Shown piece by piece: positions 33,963 to 41,827 of a DNA stretch of 41,827 nucleotides. Every line of letters starts with the position of its first letter. The stretch's first letter is position 1. The stretch spans positions 1 through 41,827 of the forward strand of contig CASDXF010000025.1 in the NCBI GenBank assembly GCA_949285075.1. Reading direction: 5' to 3'. Below the pieces are notes generated by a model that saw only the letters and a list, made by a program, of their open reading frames with translations, made no database searches and was not told where the DNA came from. The position numbers were made by a program, and so were the translations under genes. The DNA comes from an uncultured Bacteroides sp. Its GTDB lineage: Bacteria; Bacteroidota; Bacteroidia; Bacteroidales; Bacteroidaceae.

Positions 33963-35534
33963 ATGGTACGAAAATTCGATTTCCTCGTTATTGGTTCCGG
34001 AATTGCCGGAATGAGTTTTGCGTTGAAAGTGGCCCATAAGGGGAGTGTGGCTCTTATCTGTAAGGCAGGATTGGAGGAAGCCAACACGTATTTCGCGCAA
34101 GGCGGAATAGCCTCCGTGACGAACCTGAAAGTGGACAATTTCGAGAAGCATATTGAGGATACGATGATAGCGGGTGATTGGATAAGCGACCGCGCGGCGG
34201 TAGAAAAGGTCGTGCGCAACGCTCCGCAGCAGATAGAGGAGCTTATCCGGTGGGGCGTGCACTTCGACAAGAACGGGGAGGGAGAGTTTGACCTACATAA
34301 GGAAGGCGGACATTCCGAGTTCCGCATCCTGCACCATAAGGACAATACGGGAGCGGAGATTCAGACCAGTCTGATAGAGGCTGTCAAGCAGCATCCCAAC
34401 ATCACGATATTTCCCAACTTCTACGCTGTGGAGATTATCACCCAGCATCATTTAGGCATCATCGTGACGCGGTACACGCCGGGCATCAAGTGCTACGGCG
34501 CGTACGTGCTGAACGAGGCGACGGGCGAGGTAGATACCTTCCTGTCGAAGATTACCGTCATGGCGACGGGCGGCTGCGAGGCCGTCTACCGGAACACGAC
34601 CAACCCGCTGGTGGCGACGGGCGACGGAATAGCGATGGTCTACCGTGCTAAGGGAGCGGTGAAGGACATGGAGTTTATCCAGTTCCACCCCACGGCGCTG
34701 TTCCATCCGGGCGACCGTCCCGCCTTCCTCATCACCGAGGCGATGCGGGGCTACGGGGCGGTACTCCGCACGCAGGACGGCAAGGAGTTCATGCAGAAGT
34801 ACGACCCTCGACTCTCGCTCGCTCCGCGCGACATCGTGGCCCGCGCCATCGACAACGAGATGAAGCAGCGGGGAGAAGACCATGTGTACCTCGACGTGAC
34901 GCATAAAGACCCGGAGGAGACGAAGAAGCACTTCCCGAACATTTACAAGAAGTGCCTGAGCCTCGGCATCGACATCACGAAAGACTATATCCCCGTGGCT
35001 CCCGCCGCGCATTACCTTTGCGGGGGAATCAAGGTCGACCTTGACGGGCAATCGAGCATACGCCGGCTGTACGCCGTGGGCGAATGCTCATGCACCGGAC
35101 TGCACGGCGGAAACCGTCTGGCCTCCAACTCGCTGATAGAGGCCGTGGTCTACGCCGACGCCGCCGCCAAACACGCCCTCAGCGTGATTGAGCGTTACGA
35201 GTTCAACGAGGACATCCCCGAATGGAACGACGAGGGAACGATTTCTACGGAAGAACGGGTGTTGATTACGCAGAGCATGAAGGAGGTGAACCAAATCATG
35301 GAGGCCTACGTGGGCATCGTGCGCAGTAACCTCCGCCTGACCCGCGCGTGGAACCGGTTGGACATCCTCTATGAGGAGACGGAGAAGCTGTTCAAGAGTA
35401 GCAAGGCCACCCGCGAGCTTTGCGAGCTGCGCAACATGATTAACGTCGGTTATCTGATTACCCGTCAGGCCATGGAACGCAAGGAAAGCCGGGGATTGCA
35501 TTATACAATCGACTATCCGCACAAGAAGGATTGA
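33963..35534 (+). CDS. nadB: L-aspartate oxidase
   Basis: A 523-residue cytoplasmic flavoenzyme that oxidises L-aspartate to iminoaspartate, the first step of de novo NAD synthesis. It has an N-terminal FAD-binding GSGIAG, YFAQGGIASV, the active-site region HKEGGHSEFRILH, ATGGCEAVYRNTTNP, EFIQFHPTALF and a C-terminal YAVGECSCTGLHGGNRLASN, all characteristic of NadB rather than succinate dehydrogenase. In anaerobes fumarate usually serves as acceptor. The partners nadA and nadC are not in the window. DUF418 follows 25 bases downstream, so the two may be cotranscribed. Confidence 0.95.
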   Translation: MVRKFDFLVIGSGIAGMSFALKVAHKGSVALICKAGLEEANTYFAQGGIASVTNLKVDNFEKHIEDTMIAGDWISDRAAVEKVVRNAPQQIEELIRWGVHFDKNGEGEFDLHKEGGHSEFRILHHKDNTGAEIQTSLIEAVKQHPNITIFPNFYAVEIITQHHLGIIVTRYTPGIKCYGAYVLNEATGEVDTFLSKITVMATGGCEAVYRNTTNPLVATGDGIAMVYRAKGAVKDMEFIQFHPTALFHPGDRPAFLITEAMRGYGAVLRTQDGKEFMQKYDPRLSLAPRDIVARAIDNEMKQRGEDHVYLDVTHKDPEETKKHFPNIYKKCLSLGIDITKDYIPVAPAAHYLCGGIKVDLDGQSSIRRLYAVGECSCTGLHGGNRLASNSLIEAVVYADAAAKHALSVIERYEFNEDIPEWNDEGTISTEERVLITQSMKEVNQIMEAYVGIVRSNLRLTRAWNRLDILYEETEKLFKSSKATRELCELRNMINVGYLITRQAMERKESRGLHYTIDYPHKKD

Positions 35535-35559
35535 CTCATCGCAACAAGCCACGCACGGA

Positions 35560-36753
35560 ATGAACCAGATACCACCACAAACGACCAAACGACTGGATGT
35601 TGTAGACGCTCTGCGGGGATTCGCCCTATTAGCCATCGTGCTTATTCACAACGTGGAGCACTACAATATCTTCCACCTTCCGGAAGGGCAGCCGGACTGG
35701 CTGACCGCTCTGGACAAGCAGGTGTGGGACGCTACCTTTTTCCTGATGGCGGGAAAGGCGTTCGCCACCTTCTCGCTGCTGTTCGGCTTCAGCTTCTTCA
35801 TTCAGTTGAGCAATCAGGAAAGGCGGGGACGGGACTTCCGGGCCCGCTTCGCTTGGCGACTGGTATTGCTGATGCTCTTCGCCGAGCTGCACTCACTGTT
35901 CTACAACGGAGACATTCTGCTGTTATACGCGTTTTGCGGGTTCTCGCTATTGGCTGTGTGCAAGCTGTCCAACAAGGCCGTTTTCTGGATAGCCACCTTT
36001 CTGCTGCTTCAGCCGTTCGAGTGGTACCGGATGATTCACGCCCTGCTCGATTCTTCGTACGAGACCGTGGTCGGTAACGTTTTCGTCACGTTCTTTGAGA
36101 AATGTGACCCGATTGTCCGCGAAGGCGGGTTCTTGGCCTTCGTGCACTCCAACATTACCAACGGGCAGGCGTACAACAACTGTTGGCAGGTAGAGAACGG
36201 GCGTCTCTTTCAAGTGCCCGCCCTGTTTATGTACGGTATGCTGTTGGGACGCTTACGCTATTTCGAGAAGAGCATCGCCTCAATCTGTTTTTGGAAACGG
36301 CTATTGGGCGTTTCCCTTATCGCTTTCGCCTTCCTGTACGCCTTTCAGCGTTTAGTAGCGCCTTCCCTGACGGACAAGGGAACCGACGCTTTCGACACGG
36401 CCTTCCGGGTAGCTTTTGGCTCTTACCTGAACTTCAGCATGATGTGCGTGTTGGTGGCGGGCTTCGTGCTTTGTTGGTTCTATGCGGAGAATGGCTACCG
36501 ATTCCAACGCTTGCTGATTCCCTACGGGCGAATGAGCCTGACCAACTACATCACCCAGTCAATCATCGGCTGTACGATTTACGCGGGATACGGCCTCGGC
36601 CTCTGGAGAAGTGCGGGAGCTACCGTATCCATACTTATAGGCGTGGGCATTGTTGCCCTTCAGCTCTGTTGGAGCAGGCGTTGGCTCTCCCGTTTCCGTC
36701 AAGGGCCGCTTGAGTACGTGTGGAAGAAACTGACTTGGATATACACTAAATAA
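35560..36753 (+). CDS. DUF418-family (YeiB-like) integral membrane protein
   Basis: A 397-residue multi-pass membrane protein. The N-terminal RLDVVDALRGFALLAIVLIH is the signature of the DUF418/YeiB-like group, also related to acyltransferase-type membrane proteins. The C-terminus carries the YGRMSLTNYITQSIIG stretch characteristic of DUF418. Many hydrophobic helices are visible. Its biochemical role is unknown; transport or acyl transfer have been suggested for such proteins. It lies between nadB and the GH76 gene with short gaps of 25 and 29 bases. Confidence 0.88.
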   Translation: MNQIPPQTTKRLDVVDALRGFALLAIVLIHNVEHYNIFHLPEGQPDWLTALDKQVWDATFFLMAGKAFATFSLLFGFSFFIQLSNQERRGRDFRARFAWRLVLLMLFAELHSLFYNGDILLLYAFCGFSLLAVCKLSNKAVFWIATFLLLQPFEWYRMIHALLDSSYETVVGNVFVTFFEKCDPIVREGGFLAFVHSNITNGQAYNNCWQVENGRLFQVPALFMYGMLLGRLRYFEKSIASICFWKRLLGVSLIAFAFLYAFQRLVAPSLTDKGTDAFDTAFRVAFGSYLNFSMMCVLVAGFVLCWFYAENGYRFQRLLIPYGRMSLTNYITQSIIGCTIYAGYGLGLWRSAGATVSILIGVGIVALQLCWSRRWLSRFRQGPLEYVWKKLTWIYTK

Positions 36754-36782
36754 TTGTTTTTACTAATTCTAATTTAAACTAC

Positions 36783-38003
36783 ATGAAGAGAATATTTGTT
36801 ATCGTTTCATTGCTATTTTCCCTTTCCGCCTTTACGGGCGGCAATGGCAGCGCTATGGCTCAGGACGGGTCAGCGGGCGAAGTGAAGGACGCTAAGTACT
36901 GGCAGCAGTTGGCCGAGGGCATGTCGCAGGCCCTGATAAAGCATTTCTGGGGAGCCAGTTTCGACGGATACGCGGACCGTTATTATTTTAACTACGAGAG
37001 TGACCTCGCCAACATGACTACGGCTCACTATTGGCCGCAGGCGCACGCTATGGATGTTGTCGTGGACGCTTACATGCGCACGGGAGACAAGCAGTATCGT
37101 AAGCTATATCCGCTGTGGTGGGAAGGCGCTCCCCGGTTCAACTTCGCAGGACGGACGGAAGACCCGTGGTGGAATGACTTCGTGGACGACATGGAATGGA
37201 TAACCCTCGCCCAAATCCGTATGTACGAGAGCACGGGCGAGAAGGACTATATCGTCAAGGCGCGTCAGATATACGATGACTGGATTTGGTCTACTTGGGG
37301 CCCGGAGAACGAGTCGCCGTGGTACGGAGGCATCACGTGGAAAACCGACGTGGAGAAGTCGAAAAACGCCTGCTCCAACGGGCCGGCAGCCATCATCGCC
37401 GCACGCCTTTACAGTTTCTACGACAAGGCGAAGTTTAAGGACGGGAAGCCTAAGGCCGAGTACCTGAACGAGGCGGTGAAGATTTATTCGTGGCTGAAGA
37501 GGAACCTGTTCAATCCGCTGACCGGAGCCGTGTACGACAATATGAACCGGAGAGGCCAGATTAGCCCCGCCGTATTCACTTACAACGTCGGAACGTTTAT
37601 CGGAGCCGCCCACGAGCTGTACAAGATAACGGGCAACAAGCAGTATCTGGCCGACGCGGTGAAGGCGGGCAACTACGTCATCCACTTCATGTCGAACAAT
37701 GGCGGGGTACTCTCCGACGCCTCGTATGGAGACGGCGGACTGTTCAACGGCATCTTCTTCCGCTATTTCGTGAAACTGATTAATGAACCGGACCTCGACG
37801 AGGAGACCCACAAGAGCTTCCACGAGTACATTACCCGCTGCGCTACGGTTATGGCCGAGCAGGGAGTCAACCTGAATACGATGCTGTTCGCGGGCCGATG
37901 GAGAAAAGCTCCGGCGGACGACGAGCACGTATGCCTCACGGCTCACCTTTCCGGCTGCATGTTGGCCGAGGCCATGTGTGTACTGAAACCGTTGAACGAA
38001 TAA
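36783..38003 (+). CDS. GH76 alpha-1,6-mannanase
   Basis: A 406-residue secreted glycoside hydrolase of family 76, which cleaves alpha-1,6-linked mannan backbones. The signal peptide ends near AMAQ and there is no lipobox cysteine, so the enzyme is probably periplasmic. YWPQAHAM (83-90) and NDFVDDMEW (131-139) are conserved; D135-D136 correspond to the catalytic Asp pair of the family. It fits the usual length of single-domain GH76. The next gene, 16 bases downstream, is an endo/exonuclease/phosphatase-fold protein, a pairing I recall from yeast alpha-mannan loci of Bacteroides. No promoter was found in the 29-base gap from DUF418. Confidence 0.92.
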   Translation: MKRIFVIVSLLFSLSAFTGGNGSAMAQDGSAGEVKDAKYWQQLAEGMSQALIKHFWGASFDGYADRYYFNYESDLANMTTAHYWPQAHAMDVVVDAYMRTGDKQYRKLYPLWWEGAPRFNFAGRTEDPWWNDFVDDMEWITLAQIRMYESTGEKDYIVKARQIYDDWIWSTWGPENESPWYGGITWKTDVEKSKNACSNGPAAIIAARLYSFYDKAKFKDGKPKAEYLNEAVKIYSWLKRNLFNPLTGAVYDNMNRRGQISPAVFTYNVGTFIGAAHELYKITGNKQYLADAVKAGNYVIHFMSNNGGVLSDASYGDGGLFNGIFFRYFVKLINEPDLDEETHKSFHEYITRCATVMAEQGVNLNTMLFAGRWRKAPADDEHVCLTAHLSGCMLAEAMCVLKPLNE

Positions 38004-38019
38004 GGGAGGCTGCGGCCGT

Positions 38020-39069
38020 ATGAAGAAGTACATATTGCTTTTAGCGGGGCTATTCTGCCTGACCGGTTTCTGCGGGACGGAGGCGAAGACGACCTTCAAG
38101 GTGTTGCAAATGAACCTTTGGCACGGTACGTCCAAAGTGCCGGGAGGCTATCAGGGAGTGATTGACATCTTGGAGCAAGTAGACCCGGACGTGGTGTTCT
38201 TCTGCGAGATTTGGGACGGGCCCAAGTTCATCGCCAACATTACGGAGGAGATGAAAAAGAGGGGAAAGACGTACTACGGAGAGACGTTCGACCTTGCCAT
38301 CGGGGTGCTGACCAAGTTTAAGCCGGACAGCGTTCAGAAGCGCTGTATCGTTCCGGGCGACGAGGGAAGAGCGATGGTGAAGATGTTGACTACCATCGAG
38401 GGGCGGCAGGTGGCCTTCTATTCGTGCCACTTGGACTATACGCACTACGAGTGTTATCTGCCCCGAGGGTACAGCGGCACGACTTGGAAGAAGATAGACG
38501 GCCCCGTGACGGACGAGAAGACTGTGTTGGAAGCCAACCGACTGGCCTATCGGGACGAGTCGATACGGGCGTTCATCGCCGAAGCCAAGAGAGACGCAGC
38601 CCTCGGACGGGCGGTCATTATGGGAGGCGACTTTAACGAGCCGTCCCATCTGGACTGGGGAGAGCGTACAAAAGACTTGTGGGACCACAACGGAGCCGTA
38701 ATCCGTTGGGACTGCTCTATGATGCTGCACGAGGCCGGATTCAAGGACGCTTACCGCGAGAAGCATCCCGACCCCGTCCGCTGTCCGGGATTCACGTTCC
38801 CCGCCGGCAACCGGTTGGCTGAGCAGGCGAAGTTGGAGAAACTGGCTTGGGCTCCGGAGGTGGACGAGCGCGACCGCATAGACTTTATCTATTATCTGCC
38901 CGCGGCGTCGACCCTCCGCCTGAAAGAGGCCAAGATAATAGGGCCTTCGGAAACTTTGCTTCGCGGAAAGGTGGTGGAGCATGACTCGAAAGACGAGGTT
39001 CTGACTCCTGACTGCGTATGGCCCAGTGACCATAACGGCAATCTCGCCACCTTTACGATACGGAAATAG
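38020..39069 (+). CDS. Secreted endonuclease/exonuclease/phosphatase-family protein
   Basis: A 349-residue protein with an N-terminal signal peptide (ends near TGFCGTEA). Metal-dependent EEP-fold motifs are in order: QMNLWHG, FFCEIW (metal Glu), HLDYTH, GGDFNEPSH (Asp/Asn), DRIDFIYY, and the terminal PSDHNGNL (Asp-His). The family includes DNases, sphingomyelinases and sugar or inositol phosphatases. Export and its place after GH76 favour a phosphatase acting on a phosphorylated glycan over a nuclease; EEP-type enzymes acting on mannose phosphate have, from memory and unverified here, been associated with Bacteroides mannan loci. The exact activity is inference. Confidence 0.88.
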   Translation: MKKYILLLAGLFCLTGFCGTEAKTTFKVLQMNLWHGTSKVPGGYQGVIDILEQVDPDVVFFCEIWDGPKFIANITEEMKKRGKTYYGETFDLAIGVLTKFKPDSVQKRCIVPGDEGRAMVKMLTTIEGRQVAFYSCHLDYTHYECYLPRGYSGTTWKKIDGPVTDEKTVLEANRLAYRDESIRAFIAEAKRDAALGRAVIMGGDFNEPSHLDWGERTKDLWDHNGAVIRWDCSMMLHEAGFKDAYREKHPDPVRCPGFTFPAGNRLAEQAKLEKLAWAPEVDERDRIDFIYYLPAASTLRLKEAKIIGPSETLLRGKVVEHDSKDEVLTPDCVWPSDHNGNLATFTIRK

Positions 39070-39107
39070 CGCCCGGGGGTTTCTCGCCCCGTTCCGTTTC
39101 CGGGCGC
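39069..39107 (+). promoter_or_regulatory. Hairpin between the EEP and TIM-barrel genes
   Basis: GCGCCCGG (39069-39076) pairs perfectly with CCGGGCGC (39100-39107) around a 23-base loop. No T run follows, so it may be a processing or attenuation structure rather than a terminator. Confidence 0.4.
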
Positions 39108-39153
39108 AAGCGGAGGTTTAATTATATGATTAATAAACAATAAAAGTATCACC

Positions 39154-40008
39154 ATGAAATTGTCAAGAAGAACTTTTTTAAAGCAAGGATTAGCGGGCGC
39201 TATCCTGCTGGGAACGGGAGGAGTAGCGGAAGCGAGCGAGGTGTTGGCTCCCGCGCCCGAACGCCGTTCGGTGTCCAAGAATCCTTTCCATTTAGGAATG
39301 GCGGGATTCACGTTCGTCAATTTCGACTTGGAAACGACGCTCAAGACATTGAAGCGGTTGGACATTCATTATTTGTGCATCAAGGACTTCCATCTGCCGT
39401 TGAACAGTACCGACGAGCAGATTAAGGCCTTTCATGAGAAGTGCGCAGCTTACGGCGTGACGGGATACGCCGTTGGCCCGATTTACATGAAGAGCGAGGC
39501 GGAGGTGGACAGAGGATTCGAGTACGCCAAGCGTGTCGGCGTAAAGACCATTGTCGGCGTGCCGAACTACGAGCTTCTGCCTTACGTGGACAAGAAGGTA
39601 AAGGAATACGATTTCCATTACGCCATCCACCTGCACGGCCCGGACATTGAGACCTATCCGGACGCCGCGGACGTATGGGAGCACACGAAGGACTTGGACC
39701 CTCGCATGGGTATGTGTCTGGACATCGGCCATGACTTGCGCAACGGCCGTGACCCCGTAGCGGACTTGAAGAAGTATCATACCCGGGTATTCGATATGCA
39801 CATCAAGGACGTGACGGAGGGCTCTAAGGCCGGACGGGGCATCGAGATAGGCCGGGGGAAAATCGACTTTCCCGCATTGGTGCGCATGATGCGCAAGGTG
39901 AACTACACGGGAATGTGCAGCCTTGAGTTCGAGAAAGACATGAAGGACCCCTTCATTGGGATTGCGGAGTCTATCGGATATTTCAAGGCGGTATGCGACA
40001 TGGCGTAG
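39154..40008 (+). CDS. Tat-signal sugar phosphate isomerase/epimerase-like TIM-barrel protein
   Basis: A 284-residue protein with a twin-arginine signal (SRRTFLK at residues 4-10, then a hydrophobic stretch), so it is probably folded in the cytoplasm and exported by Tat. The rest is an AP-endonuclease-2/xylose-isomerase-type TIM barrel: metal-site residues are likely in HLHGPD, CLDIGHD and DMHIKD, and a conserved Glu lies in CSLEFEKD. These proteins isomerise or epimerise sugars or inositols. It is the last gene of the GH76 run, followed by a terminator. The substrate is unknown; a sugar freed by its neighbours is possible. Confidence 0.85.
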   Translation: MKLSRRTFLKQGLAGAILLGTGGVAEASEVLAPAPERRSVSKNPFHLGMAGFTFVNFDLETTLKTLKRLDIHYLCIKDFHLPLNSTDEQIKAFHEKCAAYGVTGYAVGPIYMKSEAEVDRGFEYAKRVGVKTIVGVPNYELLPYVDKKVKEYDFHYAIHLHGPDIETYPDAADVWEHTKDLDPRMGMCLDIGHDLRNGRDPVADLKKYHTRVFDMHIKDVTEGSKAGRGIEIGRGKIDFPALVRMMRKVNYTGMCSLEFEKDMKDPFIGIAESIGYFKAVCDMA

Positions 40009-40031
40009 CCTATGGGCCTAAATACACCGCG

Positions 40032-40066
40032 GAGCGGGCAGGGAACCAATCGTTCCTTGCCCGCTC
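40032..40066. terminator. Hairpin between the TIM-barrel and inositol monophosphatase genes
   Basis: GAGCGGGCAGGGAAC (40032-40046) pairs with 40052-40066 with one G-T wobble, a 15-bp stem with a 5-base loop. The trailing CTCTCTCT is T-rich but not a clean T run. It lies about 24 bases after the TIM-barrel gene and likely serves both convergent genes. Confidence 0.7.
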
Positions 40067-40155
40067 TCTCTCTATGCCGTTCGTGTAATCTTCCGGCATC
40101 GTCCGCAGCCCCATGCGCCGCGTATTCCGGCAGGAGGATTACGGAACCTCGCCGC

Positions 40156-40911
40156 TTACAATAATAGCCTTAGTAACTCTTCGTGAACCCGCCCGTTTGT
40201 TCCGGCCACTTGGCTCCCCTGAGACGGGTCAAGCTTTCCGCCGTTCCAATCGGAAACTTTGCCTCCGGCCTCTTGCACCAGAAGCATTCCCGCCGCATAA
40301 TCCCACGGATTCAGATAGACCTCGAAATACCCGCCCTGCCTGCCGCACGCGGTATACGCCAATTCCAATGCGGCGGAACCGAGCCTCCGGATGTCCTGCG
40401 AGTGTTCATAAACCTTGAGAAACTTGGCGAAGTTCTCTTTGGAAAGCTCCCTTTTCGCCGTGCCAACGCCAATGATGGTCTCCGAGAGTTTCTTGGCGGA
40501 AGAGACGCGCACGGGCCTGCCGTTTAAGAAACTTCCCTCACCCTTGACGGCGGAAAAAAGCTCATCATGAAACGGGTCATAGACAATGCCTAGCACAATC
40601 TCCTTCTGGCGGCAAAGAGCCAACGAAACCACGCTATGCTGATAGTCGTGCATGAGGTTGGTCGTGCCGTCCACCGGGTCAAGAATCCAGTAGCTGTCCG
40701 TATCCATCCGCTGCAACCCGGTCTCCTCCCCAAGAAACTGTACGTCCGGCGCAAGTGCGTATAGCGCCTTTTTCAGAAAATCCTGCACCGCGATGTCTAC
40801 TTGCGTAACGTAATCGGCCACTCCCTTTTCCCTTACATGGGCCGCCATTTCCCGATTCCTGATAATTCCTTGAGTCTCCTTGACCAAGCTGATTATACGT
40901 TGTATATCCAT
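40156..40911 (-). CDS. Inositol monophosphatase-family phosphatase
   Basis: A 251-residue enzyme of the metal-dependent inositol monophosphatase superfamily. GEETG (metal Glu62-Glu63), DPVDGTTN (D78, D81 as metal ligands) and the C-terminal PWDYAAG motif are all present. Family members hydrolyse inositol monophosphates, or 3'-phosphoadenosine 5'-phosphate (CysQ type), or fructose-1,6-bisphosphate; the sequence alone does not decide. The start at 40911 (MDIQRI) is chosen over an upstream ATG at 40983 because the added residues look non-homologous. It converges with the TIM-barrel gene. Confidence 0.9.
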   Translation of the reverse strand: MDIQRIISLVKETQGIIRNREMAAHVREKGVADYVTQVDIAVQDFLKKALYALAPDVQFLGEETGLQRMDTDSYWILDPVDGTTNLMHDYQHSVVSLALCRQKEIVLGIVYDPFHDELFSAVKGEGSFLNGRPVRVSSAKKLSETIIGVGTAKRELSKENFAKFLKVYEHSQDIRRLGSAALELAYTACGRQGGYFEVYLNPWDYAAGMLLVQEAGGKVSDWNGGKLDPSQGSQVAGTNGRVHEELLRLLL

Positions 40912-41280
40912 GCTTATAGCGTTTAATTTGAAGTTTTCTTCATGACGTTCGCCGTCGATATCCGTTCCCTTTCCGTCAGTCAACGGACGCCAACGCCATC
41001 CCGAAGCCCTAACAAAGCCCGTCTACGCGAAGATAGTGAAAAAACGGCTACGAACCCCGTAACCGCACGACTTCCTTTTCATTTGTCAGACCGCCCTACG
41101 CCTCGCGAGAGACAGCCCTACGGCTCACGAGAAACAGGGCAGCGGCTCACGAGAAACAGGGCTGTTTCTCAAGCGGCAAATATAGTACTGATAATTAAAG
41201 GATTAGTTCGTGAGATATTGCGGAATATCCTTGTCCTTTAACCTACGAGCTTCAGATTTATACGTGAGTTCGGGATAAGC
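40912..41280. other. Intergenic region with repeat copy 5, no gene
   Basis: No gene is seen. The region holds repeat element copy 5 (41092-41200) and a small palindrome GATATT-gcgg-AATATC (41214-41229), possibly linked to the end of the IS element. The exact IS boundary could not be determined. Confidence 0.5.
41092..41200 (+). repeat. Dispersed 22-bp-unit repeat element, copy 5
   Basis: Units lie at 41092-41113, 41114-41135 and 41136-41157. A hairpin of GAGAAACAG, loop GG, CTGTTTCTC (41151-41170) follows, and then a diverged tail (41171-41200) that keeps CTGATAAT. Confidence 0.8.
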
Positions 41281-41827
41281 TTAAAACAAAACCAATTGTT
41301 TTGTATGTTCAATGGTATACCCCTGCAACGCTTTAGGCTTATTGTCATAAAAGCAATACGCCGCCAATGCCGCAACAAGGTTCATTAAGAAGTTATTGAT
41401 GGACCTGTGTCTTGAATGTACCAGTTTGGCAGTATTCTTGAGCATGTCATTGATGCACTCGATGATGAAACGCTTTCGTAACATGATTTTATCCCCCAAT
41501 GGCATCAGTCTGTTCTTCATGTTCACTTTGATTCCCGTAACGAGATGTATGCCATCTTTAAAAAGATCCTCGAAGAGTCTTGGAGAGATATATCCCCTGT
41601 CCGCGAAGAGTCTGCCGTACAGCCCTTTGGCGAGTACGTTCCAGACTTCGGGATTCCTGTCATCCACATTGGCCCCGGTAAGACAGAAGGTGATAATTTC
41701 TCCCCGGTCATTACAGGTGAAGTGCAGTTTGAATCCATGACACCACCCCATCGTTCCCTTCCCGTCCGTAGCCATATCCTTGAAAACCTTGTTGGCGTAG
41801 CGCCTGAGGTTATGACAGACGGGAATC
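41281..41827 (-). mobile_element. IS982-family transposase, truncated by the window edge
   Basis: The C-terminal ~181 residues of a DDE transposase are visible; the frame stays open to the window end, so the N-terminus lies outside. GFKLHFTCNDRGEIITFCLT, ADRGYIS and the C-terminal HSRHRSINNFLMNLVAALAAY are typical of the IS982 family. The stop is at 41281-41283. There is no internal break in the visible part. Terminal repeats were not identified, so completeness cannot be judged. Confidence 0.88.

Overview
The window looks like chromosomal DNA from a Bacteroidales bacterium. The main evidence is three SusC/SusD pairs with lipoprotein partners, Bacteroides-type promoter -7 boxes (TAnnTTTG), an IS982-type transposase and a typical Bacteroidetes set of neighbours (PAP2, PH-domain protein, NadB, DUF418). 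Most coding DNA is rich in G/C at third codon positions, higher than in classical Bacteroides. No species is assigned.

Layout. 0.3-2.6 kb: a PAP2 phosphatase, a small secreted cysteine-rich peptide and an HD-domain hydrolase. 2.7-4.4 kb: a secreted sulfatase. 4.9-31.6 kb: three paralogous four-gene cassettes, each in the transcription order IPT/TIG-NHL surface lipoprotein, SusC, SusD, DUF1735/DUF4973-type lipoprotein. Cassette A (12.9 to 4.9 kb) and cassette B (22.3 to 14.6 kb) are on the minus strand; cassette C (23.7 to 31.6 kb) is on the plus strand. An AraC-type regulator lies between A and B, divergent from A. 32.1-33.9 kb: a dihydrolipoamide dehydrogenase-like enzyme and a small PH-domain membrane protein. 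34.0-40.0 kb: a plus-strand run of nadB, a DUF418 membrane protein, a GH76 alpha-1,6-mannanase, an endonuclease/exonuclease/phosphatase-fold enzyme and a Tat-signal TIM-barrel epimerase-like protein. 40.2-40.9 kb: an inositol monophosphatase-family enzyme. The window ends inside an IS982-family transposase.

How it may work together. The cassettes look like three versions of an outer-membrane glycan import machine: surface lipoproteins capture the ligand, and SusD closes over the SusC TonB-dependent barrel. GH76 and the phosphatase-fold enzyme suggest an alpha-mannan or phosphomannan-like substrate, but they are not adjacent to the cassettes, so the link is inference.

Most notable structures. 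(1) Cassettes B and C diverge from a 1171-bp spacer bounded by 213-bp inverted repeats that match at 208 of 213 positions. The repeats cover the leader, start codon and first ~42 codons of both first genes, so inversion would swap upstream regulatory DNA without breaking either gene. The spacer holds TAnnTTTG boxes on both strands. This is a candidate invertible expression switch, or at least a gene-conversion tract. (2) Five intergenic copies of an unnamed repeat element are present: tandem 22-bp units around a CTCGCGAG-like core, usually ending in a near-perfect hairpin plus a conserved ~30-bp tail. (3) The three cassettes are mosaics at nucleotide level, with near-identical patches inside otherwise diverged genes, and cassette B has a different codon style outside those patches.
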